From Prorocentrum cordatum (Eukaryota; Sar; Dinophyceae; Prorocentrales; Prorocentraceae): 64,000 nt of DNA. Shown in pieces: positions 43,840 to 55,407 of this stretch (within the stretch, counting starts at the first letter, position 1; the number at the start of each line of letters is the position of its first letter). Below the pieces are notes generated by a model. It worked only from the letters and a program-made list of their open reading frames with translations. It did no database searches and was not told the DNA's origin. The DNA is taken from the NCBI GenBank assembly GCA_963575745.1, contig CAUYUJ010006557.1, forward strand, positions 963,501 to 1,027,500. Direction: 5' to 3'. A program made the translations under genes and the position numbers.

Positions 43840-43970
43840 GGACGCAAGAGTACCCTGCCCCACCCCCGTCCTTGCCGAGTGGGCGCTCCGCCGCGCAGCC
43901 GCCAAGCCTGAGGGCTTGGCCAGCGAGAACGGCCAAGGACGGCCCCCGAGGCAAGGACGCAAGGGTGCCC
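43840..43970. repeat. Small inverted-repeat segment between direct repeats
   Basis: GGACGCAAGAGTACCCT (43840) and GGACGCAAGGGTGCCCT (43955) are direct copies. Inside them ACCCCCGTCCTTGCCGAG and GGCCAAGGACGGCCCCC face each other as inverted arms. It sits just downstream (minus sense) of a possible donor at 43990, so it may be part of an intron. Confidence 0.5.
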
Positions 43971-43991
43971 TAAGGGAAGTCGTGTCCTTAC

Positions 43992-44304
43992 CGTGGATGT
44001 TGACTGCACGACACGGAGGCGAGGCAAAGACAACTTCGGAGCGAGGCAGTTCGAGAAACTCTGTGAGCAGGTCCATAAGCTGCGACCGTTCCAGAGCGCT
44101 CCAACACAGCGCTCCGAGAACGTCCTGGAATGCTCTGGAGCCACCCGTCCTCATCCTAAACCTGCCCCCCGGGGTCAGCGAACCAGCCGCACGCAGCAGG
44201 TTTCCCAGCGCCTCCTGGCGACGGGAGCGGCCACGTGTCAAGGAACGTGCACGACGACCCTCTGCGGCGGGGTCGAGTTCCAGCAAGCAGGCTGCGCCAC
44301 CCAT
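43992..44304 (-). CDS. Possible exon of an unrecognised protein
   Basis: The minus-strand frame reads GGRFRMRTGGSRAFQDVLGA, LCWSALERSQLMDLLTEFLE and LPRSEVVFASPPCRAVNIHG with protein-like composition, unlike the neighbouring repeat frames. It ends at a G|GTAAGG donor (43992/43991). The N-terminal part (MGGAACLLELDPAAEGRR) begins at 44304, but the start is unproven. I do not recognise the family, and no second exon is identified. The (TA)n tract at 44383 lies just upstream. Confidence 0.45.
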
Positions 44305-44379
44305 CCCTTGGGGGGCAACGACAAGGGGGAACAGCGCTCAGGTGGGGGAACCAACGACCTGGCATCGGCGACACCTCGC

Positions 44380-44382
<3 letters not shown>

Positions 44383-44423
<41 letters not shown>

Positions 44424-44426
44424 TAT
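44383..44426. repeat. (TA)n microsatellite
   Basis: A TA run. A shorter AT run lies at 45381-45404. Confidence 0.95.
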
Positions 44427-44579
44427 TCCTCTTCCTATATTCTTATAAGCCCGGGCGGGGGGAAAATCCATCCCCCCCCCAAAACCGGACTCCCGGGACC
44501 TGGGGCTTTGGGGCCCTCCGGACGGGCCTCGAAGCGGCCACCGGGCCTCGCAAGGCGTTTTGCCAAGCCTTCCCAGCAC

Positions 44580-45150
44580 ACTTAGGGCGATCAGGGGGGT
44601 CATCGGAGACGTCCCAGAGACCCCCAAGACAGCACAAGAGCGCTCCAAGAGTGACCGACGTGACCTCAAGATGGCCCAAGAGGCCTCCAGGACGGCCCCA
44701 AAGAGGCCTCCAAGAGCACTCCCAAGAAGGCCCCCCGAGGCAAAAATCATTGATTTTCTGTTGGTTTTTGGTGAATTTTGGGGTTCTCCTCTTTTCGGCT
44801 TCCCGACGCTCCAAGACGGCGGTCTTCTGGGCGTCCGAAGCCGCCTGGGAGGCTCCCAAATCGCCCCACAACCATCCGAAAGGGCTTCCAGGCAGTCCAA
44901 GAGAGCCCCAAAACGGCACAACACGGGTCCAAGATGGCCCTCAGAGAGCCCCATGGCGGCCCAAGATGGCCCAAAGACACCCTCCGAAGAATTCCAAATC
45001 GTGATTCGGTCGTTCAGGGAGACGGCGGTTGGAGGCAGGGTGGCCCGAGGAAGCCCCCGGAGGCCCCCAGAATACGCCCAGGAGGCCTCCAGAAGGCCTT
45101 AAGAAAGCCCGAAACAACTTTTGTGAGACCCCTAGAGGCTCTCCAAAGAG
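44580..45150 (+). repeat. CCAAGACGGCC-type array
   Basis: Degenerate units with one conserved spacer (AAAAATCATTGATTTTCTGT...GGTTTTTGGTGAATTTTGG, near 44740-44800), as in the composite elements. No end modules are seen. Confidence 0.8.
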
Positions 45151-45619
45151 GAGCCTCCGCAAAAAAGAGCTGAGGAGGATGGGGAGAATGCGCAGGGCAT
45201 GGCGAAAATAAAGAACAATAACCATGGAGGAAAGATAACGAATAACATCATTATAGCGGCGATGCCGGAAAAGGCAACCAGGAATTATCGCTAAATTGTC
45301 GGCTTGACCTTCCAGCCATTCCGCCTGCATACCAAACTTCAAGGACCAAGGTGCATGGCGCGAATCGCCACTGCAGTCTCGTATATATATATATATATAT
45401 ATATCGGCGAGTGGCCCCCGACAGCGAAACCGCACGTTCCTGGGCCAGATGAGCCATCCGGCTCCGATTGGCGATGAATCGGCGACCAGGGTGTCGTTGC
45501 GTCCCCCCCCTGAGCTGATCCCCTCTGACGTGGCTCCCGACTTCCAGCTGCGCGCGGCAGGCCGCGCAACTCCTCCCTCACTTCCCGACCCTCCGCCGCC
45601 GCCGCCGGTGCCTTCGCCG

Positions 45620-45826
45620 CTCTTGCAGAGGCATCCTAATTGGGGTCAGGGCAGAGGGGGTCAGAGAATCGCGCCGCATCGCCGATGCACTGGCGACGAC
45701 GGCGATGCATCGGTGACGTCGGTGCGGACAACATCGGGCTCCACTTCGAGCCGCATCGCCGACGCATCGGCGATGAGGCACGATCATCCGACCCCATCTA
45801 CTCTGACCCCATCTGGGGGGCCTAGA
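45620..45826. mobile_element. TIR element family H, copy 4
   Basis: Left GAGGCATCCTAATTGGGGTC, right GACCCCATCTGGGGGGCCTA. Inner GCGCCGCATCGCCGATGCA arms. Confidence 0.75.
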
Positions 45827-47646
45827 TTTTAGCGCCCCCCACAAGACTTCTGAAGCAGGGAACTGGCATTCCTACAGGCCTACCACGACATGCTCTTCGA
45901 ACGACAGGATCTTCGAACACCAGAAAACGCTCTGAGACAAAAACACCTATAGATCGAAGACAAGACGGGCCCTCAGCCAGAAAGGTTCGGAGCACACATC
46001 TCGTGCAGAGCACCAGAGGTTTGAAAGTATCCCTTCGTGGGCCTGTAGGCAAGCCAGACCGAACGCCTCGCCGCTGCTCGCCTCTCCCCCCGTAGGACCT
46101 GCCTTTCGTGCGATTGCAAAAAGGTCGCCACATCAGGAATCCTTGTGCAACGGCGTTACAAAAAAAGACCTTGTGAGAAGAAGAAGAGACGGGAGGACGA
46201 AGAGTAACGAAGACGACGAACATGCATGATGAGTAAACTGATGATCCATAGCGTTCCAATCGCCAGAGAATCGATCAGAAATGCACTGCTGCAATCATAC
46301 AAACAGCGGGTCGGACCTCCCCCCCCGTGGGAGCCTTGATCTTCTCCCAGCGGGCCCTCCAGCCCGGCCGAACTTCTCAGAAGGCGCAAGGGCTTCTGAG
46401 AAGTCCCGCCGCCTTCTGAGAAGGCCTTCTCCTTCTCACTTCCCCCCCTCGCTCGCCGCCGATGGCTTTGATCCTATTGTCATGGAGTGGTCAGGGAACC
46501 AGGGGGCAGAGAGGAGACCTCCTGAGGACAAGCGAGGGCAGAGGACGAAGGAGGAGCAGGTGGAGGAGGACTACGACGATGATGATGCTGATGACGACGA
46601 CGATGATGATGGTGATGGTTTCGTAAATGATGTTGATGATGATCGCCTCCCCCCCCCCGGTGGGAGCCTTGATCTTCTCCCAGCGGGCCCTCCAGCCCGG
46701 CCGGGAGCGGGGGCCCCTCTCGCGGTCGAGCCCGTCCCTGCCGGGGTGCCGCCAGGAAGGGCAGGGCGAGCCCAGCATCGAACCGATGACAGGGAGCCCG
46801 CAAGAGGACGTACGCGCCCAGCTATGTGCATGAACACGGCCCCTCGATCCGCGAGGACGGCCGCATGATACGAACATTCGCGCAATGCGTACTCTCGAAA
46901 CCAGCGCGGATTCATGTACGTGCACGTCCTTCTTTCGCTCCTGGGACAAGTCGGATCGGCGATCGAACTGAATCGGGTCCGCGGAAATCGGCAGCCGAGC
47001 CGGGTAACATCGAATCAGCGGAAATCGGTAGGTTAGCAGGCCTCCATTAAGAAACTGGATCCCAAATCGAAATCAGGTGTCGAATCGAATCGGGATCGGA
47101 ATCCATCGAAATCGAATCGGAGTCGAAATGAGCCATGCAAAGGTGCCCCTGGCCCCAAGAGTTGCCTTCCCCAAGATCTCTCTGGGGGAGGCGATAAGGG
47201 CGAATGATGAGCCTGGGGAGAGCACGACGCGCATGCCGTGGCGCAGATGGTCCATGTCTTCTTCGGCGGGGCTCCACGGCGAATGCGTGTCATGCCCGCC
47301 CCTGGGCTGTTAGCCCCGTTCGTCGCCTTCGATCTCTGGGGAGGCCCCGATGGCGTGCGGAGCATGCCATGCACAGATCTGCGGCGTCCTGTTTTTTGTT
47401 TTCGGCGACGACCCTCAGAAGTCTGAATCCCTGCCCTGGGGCCCGTTTTGCAGGCAAGGTTGTTGTTTGGTGGTCCCGGGGCGTGGTGAGGGTCCCTGAA
47501 AGCTGAAAGCGGCCAAGAATCTCCTGTCGCGACTGGTTCGCAGCGAAGAGAAAGTAAGGGCCTCACGATGCCCAGAGGGCCGCATGGGCTCCCAAATACA
47601 ACGAATAACCAGAGACACCTCGGGCCAGGAATTCGGACGTCCGGAA
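45827..47646. other. No confident gene; contains a 50-bp direct repeat
   Basis: GTGGGAGCCTTGATCTTCTC and on to CCAGCCCGGCCG occurs at about 46327-46374 and again at 46661-46708, flanking a GAT-rich stretch (46575-46645). CTTCTGAGAAG palindromes recur at 46375-46430, and GAATCGGAATCG-like repeats at 46960-47130. No coding sequence is supported. Confidence 0.5.
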
Positions 47647-47795
47647 TGGGTAAGGAAAGAATGGGTACGATGCTCAAGAGCAAATGCTGCTCAGATCCGA
47701 CAGCGGCCGCTGTTGGGCAGGCGACCCTTTGTCTCAAATGGACAGCGTCCGCGGCGACGCCGACATCTAGTCCTGTCCATAGTGGACCCGAAATT
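47647..47795. mobile_element. TIR element family D, copy 4 (degraded right end)
   Basis: TGGGTAAGGAAAGAATGGGT begins the left arm, and the central GACAGCGGCCGCTGTTGGGC is kept. The right arm after GTCCTGTCCATAGTGG is no longer recognisable. Confidence 0.7.
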
Positions 47796-48159
47796 CCAGG
47801 CGGTAGAGGGGCCTGCCCTGGATGCGCAGCATCAAAACTAGACATGGGGGAAAAGTGAGGCAGGATGCAATTCGGCATCCGATGCCCATCTGGAGAAGGC
47901 GACCCACAATGGAGAGGGAACGAAATTCAGGTGCGTACACAACTCCCCCTCCCCCTTTCAAGCGGCTTGAAGCCAAGAGACCCCTCCACTGCCCTCCTGC
48001 CGGCTCCAACTGTTACCGGTCTCCGTCGGAAAAATTGATTTGCCGCGCGCAAGTGCGAGGTACCCCCCCCGTCCAGAGTTATAATGATGTATCGACGGTT
48101 TTGTCGCCCTGATTTATCACGCACTAGTGCGCGGTAAACACCCGGTCACCCTGTACTCG

Positions 48160-48420
48160 CTCGCAGAGGCCCCTTTGCTACCACCCGGTTTGCTGACGCC
48201 CCGTTTGCAAGGGCTTGGACTTCGGTCGTGCCCGATTTCTGGCAGCACTCGACCTGTGGCGCTGGCATTCGGGCGTGACGTCCTCCAGCGCCTCGGGGTG
48301 CGGGTCGAACCCGAGCAGGCCGCCGATGTCCTCGCGGCGTGGGCGACACGGACGGACGCCCGGCCCAGCACGTCGGGGTCTGCCACAAAGCATCCGCGGC
48401 CCAGGGTGTCACCCCGCTTT
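48160..48420. other. Possible unrecognised coding segment
   Basis: Both strands show protein-like frames: the minus strand reads REDIGGLLGFDPHPEALEDV then TPECQRH (about 48240-48330), and the plus strand GRDVLQRLGVRVEPEQAADV. Both have strongly GC-biased third positions, so the strand cannot be chosen. No domain is recognised. Confidence 0.3.
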
Positions 48421-48478
48421 CCGCTCCGTGTTTACAGGGGCAGAAAAAAAACAGCATGAGCATACACGCTCGGTTGTC

Positions 48479-48593
48479 CGCGCGAGCGAATTTCTTGGAT
48501 CGGCGCTGGATCCCCCTCCCTGGTGCGCGGAGCGCGCCAGAGGCGGCGCCGGAGGCTCCATGGCGGGCCCAGCGCCGATCCTAGAAATCAGCG
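48479..48593. mobile_element. TIR element family F, copy 2
   Basis: CCGCGCGAGCGAATTTCTTG and GATCGGCGCTGG at the left; CCAGCGCCGATCCTAGAAAT at the right. It abuts a family G element without a gap. Confidence 0.8.
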
Positions 48594-48773
48594 TACAGTC
48601 GGGGCGTTGACCTAAGGAACCCTAAATAAGGAACGAGGCCCCTATTTTCCATAAGTTAAACTTCGATTTCACATCAAAAACCAAAGGAAAACCTAAGGCA
48701 AGCTGCGAAACAATCAAGGAACACGGAGCCCCTCCCCAACGAAAAGGGTTCCTTCTTCAGGACCCCTACTGTA
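48594..48773. mobile_element. TIR element family G, copy 1
   Basis: 180 bp from TACAGTCGGGGCGTTGACCT to AGGACCCCTACTGTA. Flanks GCG and GTG. It is very similar to copy 2 at 50884 throughout, including ACGAGGCCCC and GGAACACGGAGCC. The start fragment also occurs at 30181. Confidence 0.88.
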
Positions 48774-49139
48774 GTGCTCCAACAATTTCTGGTGGTGCAA
48801 GTTTTCTTCTTCGAGCGGTGGAGCGCCCGTGGCCTGCTGGGCCTCTTGGGAGGTGCTCTCTGGTGGCCGTGGGGGCCTCCCTAGAAATCCTGGTGGCTCC
48901 TTGGGGGGAGGGAGGAGGAACAAACGAGGACGAGGCGGCGAGGTGCAGAGGGAGGGGGAGGAAGAGGGCGTTTGAGATAAATCGCGCGCGCGCATCCGAC
49001 CCCCCAGTTGGATCGTTGAAGCCGGGATGCGTTGGTGCGCGCGCTCGCGATGCTCGCGATGCCTCGGCTGCGTCCGAAAGTGAGCACCTCTCCGCCTCCC
49101 CCCCCCACGCCGCCCCTTTAAAAATGGGAGTCTGATGAT
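48774..49139. other. No recognisable gene
   Basis: Mixed G-rich and TC-rich sequence. Minus-strand frames are Ser/Arg-rich without domains. Confidence 0.4.
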
Positions 49140-49395
49140 GTGCGTCCCACTTCCCCGCGGGTGTATCGCTGCGCGACTTTCGGCGAACGACGACGGCGGC
49201 GATCGACAAACGACAGTCGACTACTAACGGCCAAGAACAACGAACGACGAAACACGACCAACGAACGGCGACGACGATTGACGAGCGACGACCAACGAAC
49301 TTTGACCAGGAAGACGACTCTCGACGAACGGCGAACGAGGACGAATGACGGACGACGGGCGACGAACGTTGAACGACGCCGCACACACGTGCGCA
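49140..49395. repeat. ACGAACGACG-type degenerate simple repeat
   Basis: A run of interlaced CGACGAACG, ACGACGACG and CCAACGAACG units. Frames through it are Arg/Thr/Asn-rich on plus and Ser/Val/Arg-rich on minus. Confidence 0.75.
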
Positions 49396-49629
49396 TCGCA
49401 ACGCGGCCACCGCGCGGGGGGGTCTACCAGCCTGGAACATATCCCTATCCCTATGCTGGGCACCACCTCATCACGATGCCAATCTTAGGGATTCCCTTAT
49501 TCCCAACCATCCTGTGGTGTTGGGTCCTCGTTTTGACGAGACGGCGCCCCGCGTTCCTCCTCCTCTCCTCTCCTCTCCTTCCTCCTCCTCTCTCCCCTCC
49601 TCCTTCCTCCCACCATCATCTTCACCTCT

Positions 49630-50640
49630 CACACGTTTCGTGGCCCCATAGGGAGCTCCACCCAAGGTCCCAGTGGCGCAGCCCGCATGCGGTACGCGCC
49701 CAATTTTGGCACACCCCTCACACGTTTCGTGGCCCCATAGGGAGCTCCACCTATGGTCCCAGTGGCGCAGCCCGCATGCGGTACGCGCCCAATGTTGGCA
49801 CACCCCTCACACGTTTCGTGGCCCCATAGGGAGCTCCACCTTAGGCCTCAGTGGCGCAGCCCGCATGCGGTACGCACCAAATTTTGGCACACCTCTCACA
49901 CGTTTCGTGGCCCCATACGGAGCTCCACCCAAGGTCCCAGTGGCGCAGCCCGCATGCGGTACGCGCCCAATTTTGGCACACCCCTCACACGTTTCGTGGC
50001 CCCATAGGGAGCTCCACCTTAGGCCCCAGTGGCGCAGCCCGCATGCGGTACGCGCCCCATTTTGGCACACCCCTCACACGTTTCGTGGCCCCATAGGGAG
50101 CTCCACCTATGGTCCCAGTGGCGCAGCCCGCATGCGGTACGCGCCCCATTTTGGCACACCCCTCACACGTTTCGTGGCCCCATAGGGAGCTCCAACGTAG
50201 GCTCCAGTGGCGCAGCCCGCATGCGGTACGCGCCAAATTTTGGCACACCTCTCACACGTTTCGTGGCCCCATAGGGAGCTCCACCCAAGGTCCCAGTGGC
50301 CCAGCCCGCATGCGGTACGCGCCCAATTTTGGCACACCCCTTACACGTTTCGTGGCCCCATAGGGAGCTCCACCTTAGGCCCCAGTGGCGCAGCCCGCAT
50401 GCGGTACGCGCCCAATTTTGGCACACCCCTCACACGTTTCGTGGCCCCATAGGGAGCTCCACCCAAGATCCCAGTGGCGCAGCCCGCATGCGGTACGCGC
50501 CCCATTTTGGCACACCCCTCACACGTTTCGTGGCCCCATAGGGAGCGCGGGCGAAGATGGTACTCACAATTGCGGTATTCACAACTGCATATGGTTGGGT
50601 CCTTCGTCAGGCTATTTTTTTTAGGGCGCATCCCTGAGAT
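49630..50640 (-). repeat. 89-bp satellite, eleven copies, with flank element (minus orientation)
   Basis: CACACGTTTCGTGG recurs exactly every 89 bp from 49630 to 50520. The unit is the reverse complement of the 30386-30945 satellite. After the array, 50557-50640 contains TTGGGTCCTTCGTCAGG, the complement of the flank seen left of the 30-kb array. The two arrays therefore share flank and unit and lie as an inverted pair about 19 kb apart. Confidence 0.92.
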
Positions 50641-50883
50641 TGTCATCGCCTTTTGGCGTGTCAATCTTAGGGATAGGGATACGTTCGAGGATATCTGCAT
50701 GACAAATTGACAGGCTTTCTCGGGAACCCTCAGGCCTCGCCTGGATTCCTCGGGCGCGGACTCGCGCGCCGCAGCGGCGGCGGCCTGGGCGCGCGATCTT
50801 CGCAAGAGGGATCGGCGCGCGGCGCCAGGCGGCACGCTCGCGCGACTACGTAGCGCTCGTGCGCGCAGTGAAGACCTCGTGCA

Positions 50884-51063
50884 TACAGTCGGGGCGTTGA
50901 CCTAAGGAACCCTATATAAGGAACGAGGCCCCTTTTTTCCGTAAGTTAAACTTCGATTTCCGATCGAAAACCTAAGGGAAACGTGGGGCAAGCTGTGAAA
51001 CAATTAAGGAACACGGAGCCTCTACCCAACGAAAAGAGTTCCTTCTTCAGCGCCCCGACTGTA
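50884..51063. mobile_element. TIR element family G, copy 2, with GCA target duplication
   Basis: 180 bp, TACAGTCGGGGCGTTGACCT to CAGCGCCCCGACTGTA, with TIRs of about 28 bp. GCA lies directly on both sides (50881-50883 and 51064-51066), consistent with a 3-bp duplication. Confidence 0.9.
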
Positions 51064-51079
51064 GCATCGGCGAACATCG

Positions 51080-51600
51080 ACCGCAAACTCTCGCGCGGGG
51101 GCCGGCGCTCAGCGCCAGGCGGACCCCTCGCAAGACCGAGCAGCGCTCGAGCGCGCGGACGAGGGCTCGCGCGTCGCGTCGCCAGCGGTGTCAGCACGCG
51201 ATTTTCGCGTGGGGGCCAGCGCGCAGCGCCGCGCAGCTTCCTCGCGCGACGGGGCAGCGCCCGCGCGCAGGAGGGGACTCGAACGCCGCATCGGCGGTGG
51301 CATCGGAACGCAAGTCCACGCGCGAGGCTCGGCGCGCGGCGCCACGCCATGCAGCTGCCTCGCGCGAGTTGGTGGCGCCTGGGCGCGCGGGGGATCAGGC
51401 TCGCGCGTCGAATTGGCGGAATGGTGTTTCGGCGCTGTGGTCTCGCTCCGCGAGAGTGATGGCGCCTCGCTGCGCGACTGGGCACGCGCGCGTGCGCGCG
51501 GGTGTTTCTGCGGATGCGTCGCAAACGCGCCGCATTTGCAGGCGTACCGCTACGCGACCCTCGCGCGGGGGGGGGGTGCAAGAGACGACATTGAACTGCC
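51080..51600. repeat. CGCGCG-rich degenerate repeat
   Basis: Several diverged units of roughly 120-130 bp centred on CTCGCGCG...GCGCGCGGCGCCA, probably also represented at 50755-50880. Frames are Arg/Ala-rich and non-coding by eye. Confidence 0.6.
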
Positions 51601-51639
51601 TCGGGGTCCGTCAGGCCGCGTCGGCTGAGGCGTCTGGGG

Positions 51640-52230
51640 AGCTTTGTGTGGCTTCCTGGGGGCGGGCGTCTGGGAGCGTTTGGGCGCTCCTGGAATATCT
51701 GGGAGCGCTTGGGAGCGCCTGGGGGCATCTGAGAAAGCTTGGGGGTCGCCAGAAGCGTTTGGGAGCGCCCAGGAGCGCCTGCGAGCGCGTGGAGGCGTCT
51801 GGGGGCGCCTGGGGTCGCTTGTTGAACACCTGGGGTTGCTTGTGGGAGCGCTTGGGCGCCCTTGGAGCGTCTGGGAGCGTGTGGCAGCGCCTCGAAATCT
51901 GGGGACTCCTGGGGGGCGCCTGCGAGCGCCTTGGGTCACCTAGGGATCGCCTGGGGCCCCCGAAGTGCGTTTGGGCGCTCCTGGAGCATCGGGCCTGGGA
52001 ACACCTCGGGTGTCTGGGAGCGCCTGGAAGTGCCTGGGGAACTCCCAGTGTTGCCTGGGAGTGTTCGGGCGTTCCTGGGGCGTCTGGGAGCGCCTGGGGG
52101 CGTCTGGATGAGTCTGGGAGCGCCTGGGAGAGCGTTTGGGACCTGGGACCGCCTGTGGAGCACCTGGGGCCTGTTCGGAGCGCTCGGGCGAGCCTGGGGG
52201 ATCGCCTAAGAACGTCGGGGGCGCAGGTCC
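51640..52230. repeat. CTGGGAGCGCCTGGGG-type array
   Basis: Degenerate 10-14-bp units CTGGGAGCG and CCTGGGGGCG. It is similar in style to the CCAAGA arrays but uses a different unit. A GCGCGCGCTGCGCGCGC palindrome lies at about 52320-52337. Confidence 0.8.
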
Positions 52231-52581
52231 TGTGCTTTTTTGACAGGGATCGCGGCCTCGACGGCGCCGATATAATGTTTTTGATTGCTTGTGTGTGCAT
52301 ATACACACTAGAACCATCGCGCGCGCTGCGCGCGCGCTCAGGTTCTAGCAGGCGCCAGGCCTTGACGAATTCACAGCTCCACTGAAATCATGGACAACAG
52401 TCCACGTATGCCAAGCCGCATTCCGAAAGGCGTCGAGGGAGGTTGCGTAGGGGGGCGGAGGCTGGATGAATCGGGCTCCCAGAAGGCCTTCTGGTAGCAT
52501 GGGTTTGGGGGGCGTCCTGGGGAGCCTGTCGGGGCTTGCAGCCGTCGTCGTCGTAATGTCGTCGTCGCCTACTGGGGCGCG

Positions 52582-52740
<159 letters not shown>

Positions 52741-52889
52741 CGTCGGTTCAAGAGGGCACTTTGCGCGAAACGATCTGCGGAGGGCCGCGAGAAGGCGATC
52801 AGTCATGATCCCAGTCAACTTCCCAGACAACTCTCCTGTAGCATGATGGTACTTCGAAGCCTCCGGAGACTCGCGGGCCCATGATGAAC

Positions 52890-53660
52890 CATGTCCCCGG
52901 AAAGCTTTCTGGGAACATGGTTTGTTGGGGCGTGTTGAGGGGCCTCTTGGGCGCTCCCTGGGGGCCCCTTGGGGGCCTCCGGGAACTCGCGGGCCCATGA
53001 TGAATGATGTCCCTGGAAGGCTTTCTGGGGACATGATTTCTTGGGGTGTGTTGGGGGGCCTCTTGGGCGTTCCCTGGGAGCCCCGTGGGGGTCTTTCCTG
53101 GGGACCTCTCGGGCGCCTCACGAAAGGCACTTGCGAGGTGCCTGCGTGCGGCCCAGGAACCTAGGAAAGGCACTTGGAAGCAGTTTCGAAGCCTCTCGGG
53201 GCCGGTCTTGTCGGCCTCTTGGGGCGTCTGGGGGGCCTCTTGGGGTCTCTTGGAGGCCTCTTGGGGCCTCAGCTGGGAGCCTCTTGGGGTTGGAATACTG
53301 GAAGTGGGTTTTTTTTGCTCGGTTCGCGGTCCCCTTCTTGGGCCCCCCTTGGGGCCGCCTTGGGTCTTTCTTGGGCCCTCGTGGTCGCCTCGTGGGCCGT
53401 CCTTGGACCCCCTCGGGCTGTCTTAGGAGCCTCTTGGGAGCTTCGGGGGCCATCTTGGGACTACACTGGGGACCTATGGGGCCGTCGTCAACGCCGTGAA
53501 AACCGAAGAGTATGTGCTGAAAACGCACTTGTTTCTCACGCAGATCAATGATTTGGGGCTCTTGGGGCCCCGTGGGTAGGCCTCTTGGGAGTCTTTTTCG
53601 GGCGCCTTGGCGGCCTGTAGGGCTCCGTGGGAGGCATCTTGGGCGTCGTGGGGCGATCTG
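52890..53660 (-). repeat. GGCCTCTTGGGG array (reverse of the CCAAGAGGCC family)
   Basis: The units are the complement of those at 5.7 and 26 kb. Read on the minus strand, a spacer near 53530-53560 contains AAATCATTGATCTGCG, like the spacer of the plus-strand arrays. Two copies of AAGCxTTCTGGGxACATG (52900, 53015) sit at its left end. Confidence 0.75.
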
Positions 53661-53821
53661 CCGACGAGTAGCTGCCGTCGTGGACGACGCTGGGCGCGTC
53701 TGGGGGGGATCCTGGCGCGCCTCGGAGCCGCCGGGGCCTCCTCCCGAACGGCTCCGGCGAGCCGTGGACCCCATGCGCTGTCGGGGCCCCTGCCCGGGAG
53801 GCCCCCGCCCTGTTTTCCGGT

Positions 53822-53872
53822 GTGTATATATATATATATATATGCACACATATCGATATACGATATGTAATC
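53822..53872. repeat. (TA)n microsatellite
   Basis: TATATATA run, then GCACACATATCGATATACGATATG. Confidence 0.9.
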
Positions 53873-54135
53873 TTCATTTTACTCAGCAAACATTATTCGG
53901 GGTCCGTGTTTGGCCAGGCGCCGCTCGCCCTCTGGAGTCTCCGAACATTGATGTTGAACTTCTGGCCCGCGACTGCGTTTCGACACAGAGCGGGGGCTGC
54001 AAAACGTGCCACGCACGAGGTGAGGATGGCGTGGCCAGCCTCCCGCAACGCTCGGAGGCGGGCGAGCTGACTTTCGCCCGCCGACGTGATGCATCGGGCA
54101 CCCCGCTGAATGCCCCGACCACTAGTCGTTCGCTA

Positions 54136-54318
54136 CTCCAGATTTCGTAATAAAAGGGAGGGGGTCTGGACCCTCCAAGACAAGCCATTTCAGACCTCCC
54201 CCGTGGGAGAACCCTCCAAAGCATCGTCCCCAGACCCCCCCAGGCCCTCCAAGATAATTAGCCTGGAAGAGACCCCCCCCGAAATGAGACCCCCCTCCTT
54301 TTATTACGAAATCTGGAA
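54136..54318 (-). mobile_element. TIR element family A, copy 2 (inverted), TA target
   Basis: 183 bp with ends CTCCAGATTTCGTAATAAAA and its inverse CGAAATCTGGAA. TA lies directly on both sides (54134-54135, 54319-54320). The interior matches copy 1 at 25262 in reverse, for example TGGGAGAACCCTCCAAAGCA. Confidence 0.88.
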
Positions 54319-54529
54319 TACCTGGCGATTGTCAAGACCGACGCAACGGCCAAGGGCGCAAGTGCGCCAGCGCAAGAGGAAGCACCTGTTGGAGACCGGC
54401 TGGCCGTCCTGACGAGGCGCCCTTGGGGCCGGCATCTCGTACGCAGGGCTCGAGCTAAACGAGGTTTTCCGTTTTCGTGTTGTTTTCGTGTTCCCTCGTT
54501 CTGTTTTCGTCCCGCATCTTCTGCAAACC

Positions 54530-54900
54530 GACATCGAAACGAAGCCAGCCCACGAGGTCGCCAAGACACCACTTAGCTCGAGCTCTGCTCGTTCGTTTCC
54601 CTGCTTCCCTCTGCGGCCAACGTCCTCGCGGCCGAGGGAGCTCAGGCGCCGCACGGCCACGTTCAGGTGCTCCTGCCTGGGCAGGTCCTGGCGCACGAGG
54701 ATCCTCGCGGGCTCGAGCCCGAGGTCTTCGGGGTCCCCCAGCTGGATCTCGACTTGCCCCGCCACCTTCGGCACGTTCTCCCTGGCCTCCTGCCGGAGAG
54801 GAAGCACACGCCGGTGCCGATACCCTTGCTTCCCTCGGTCTCGCCTTCTTGCTCGCCGCCTCGCGGCCGTGGCTCGCCCACGGAGCCCCGGTAAGAGGGC
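54530..54900 (-). other. Possible unrecognised coding segment
   Basis: The minus strand reads EGSKGIGTGVCFL in one frame and, after a shift near 54795, ENVPKVAGQVEIQLGDPEDL, GLEPARILVRQDLPRQEHLN and VAVRRLSSLG in the next, with strongly GC-biased third positions. It looks like genuine protein sequence, perhaps two exons or one frameshifted exon. I do not recognise the family. Confidence 0.4.
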
Positions 54901-55407
54901 ACCCCAGGAGAGTCCTGGAGATTGGGCGCGGCCCGGGGGTCTGCGCTGCATGCACCCAAAGAAAAAATATCACGAGGAAGGGACGAAAGCAAATCCGCTC
55001 AAACTGGTCCCTGGGCCCCTCCAGGGGTCGGAGCTGACCAATTGTTCGAGCCGCGTCCGGCCATGACAGCGAGAGGTCCCCTTTCTCCCCCCTTTCTGCG
55101 AGTCGGGACCAGTACTGGGCCACCCCAGCCCCCACTCGGCGCCGACCTGAAGAGCAACTGTCCCGGCATCGTTCTGTTCCCCCCATCCTTGTTGCTGTGC
55201 CACTTCTTCGTGGAAGCAGTCACCCTCATGAGCATCTTTTCACCTATCCCTATCCCCACTGGCATGGCCTTCGCCTCACTGACCGACTCACACCCCTATA
55301 GAGAGGGGGATCTGCCATGTCACCCCCACGTTCCGCGGGGCCCGTCCCCACCCCGAGGGAAGGGCTGGTGGAGCTGAGATGCTACGGCACGGTGGGGCCC
55401 GGAACGG

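Noticed and set aside
49630-50546. CRISPR array
   Set aside because: Strictly tandem 89-bp units without spacers, in a eukaryotic context. The same holds for the 73-bp array at 57840 and the 30-kb array.
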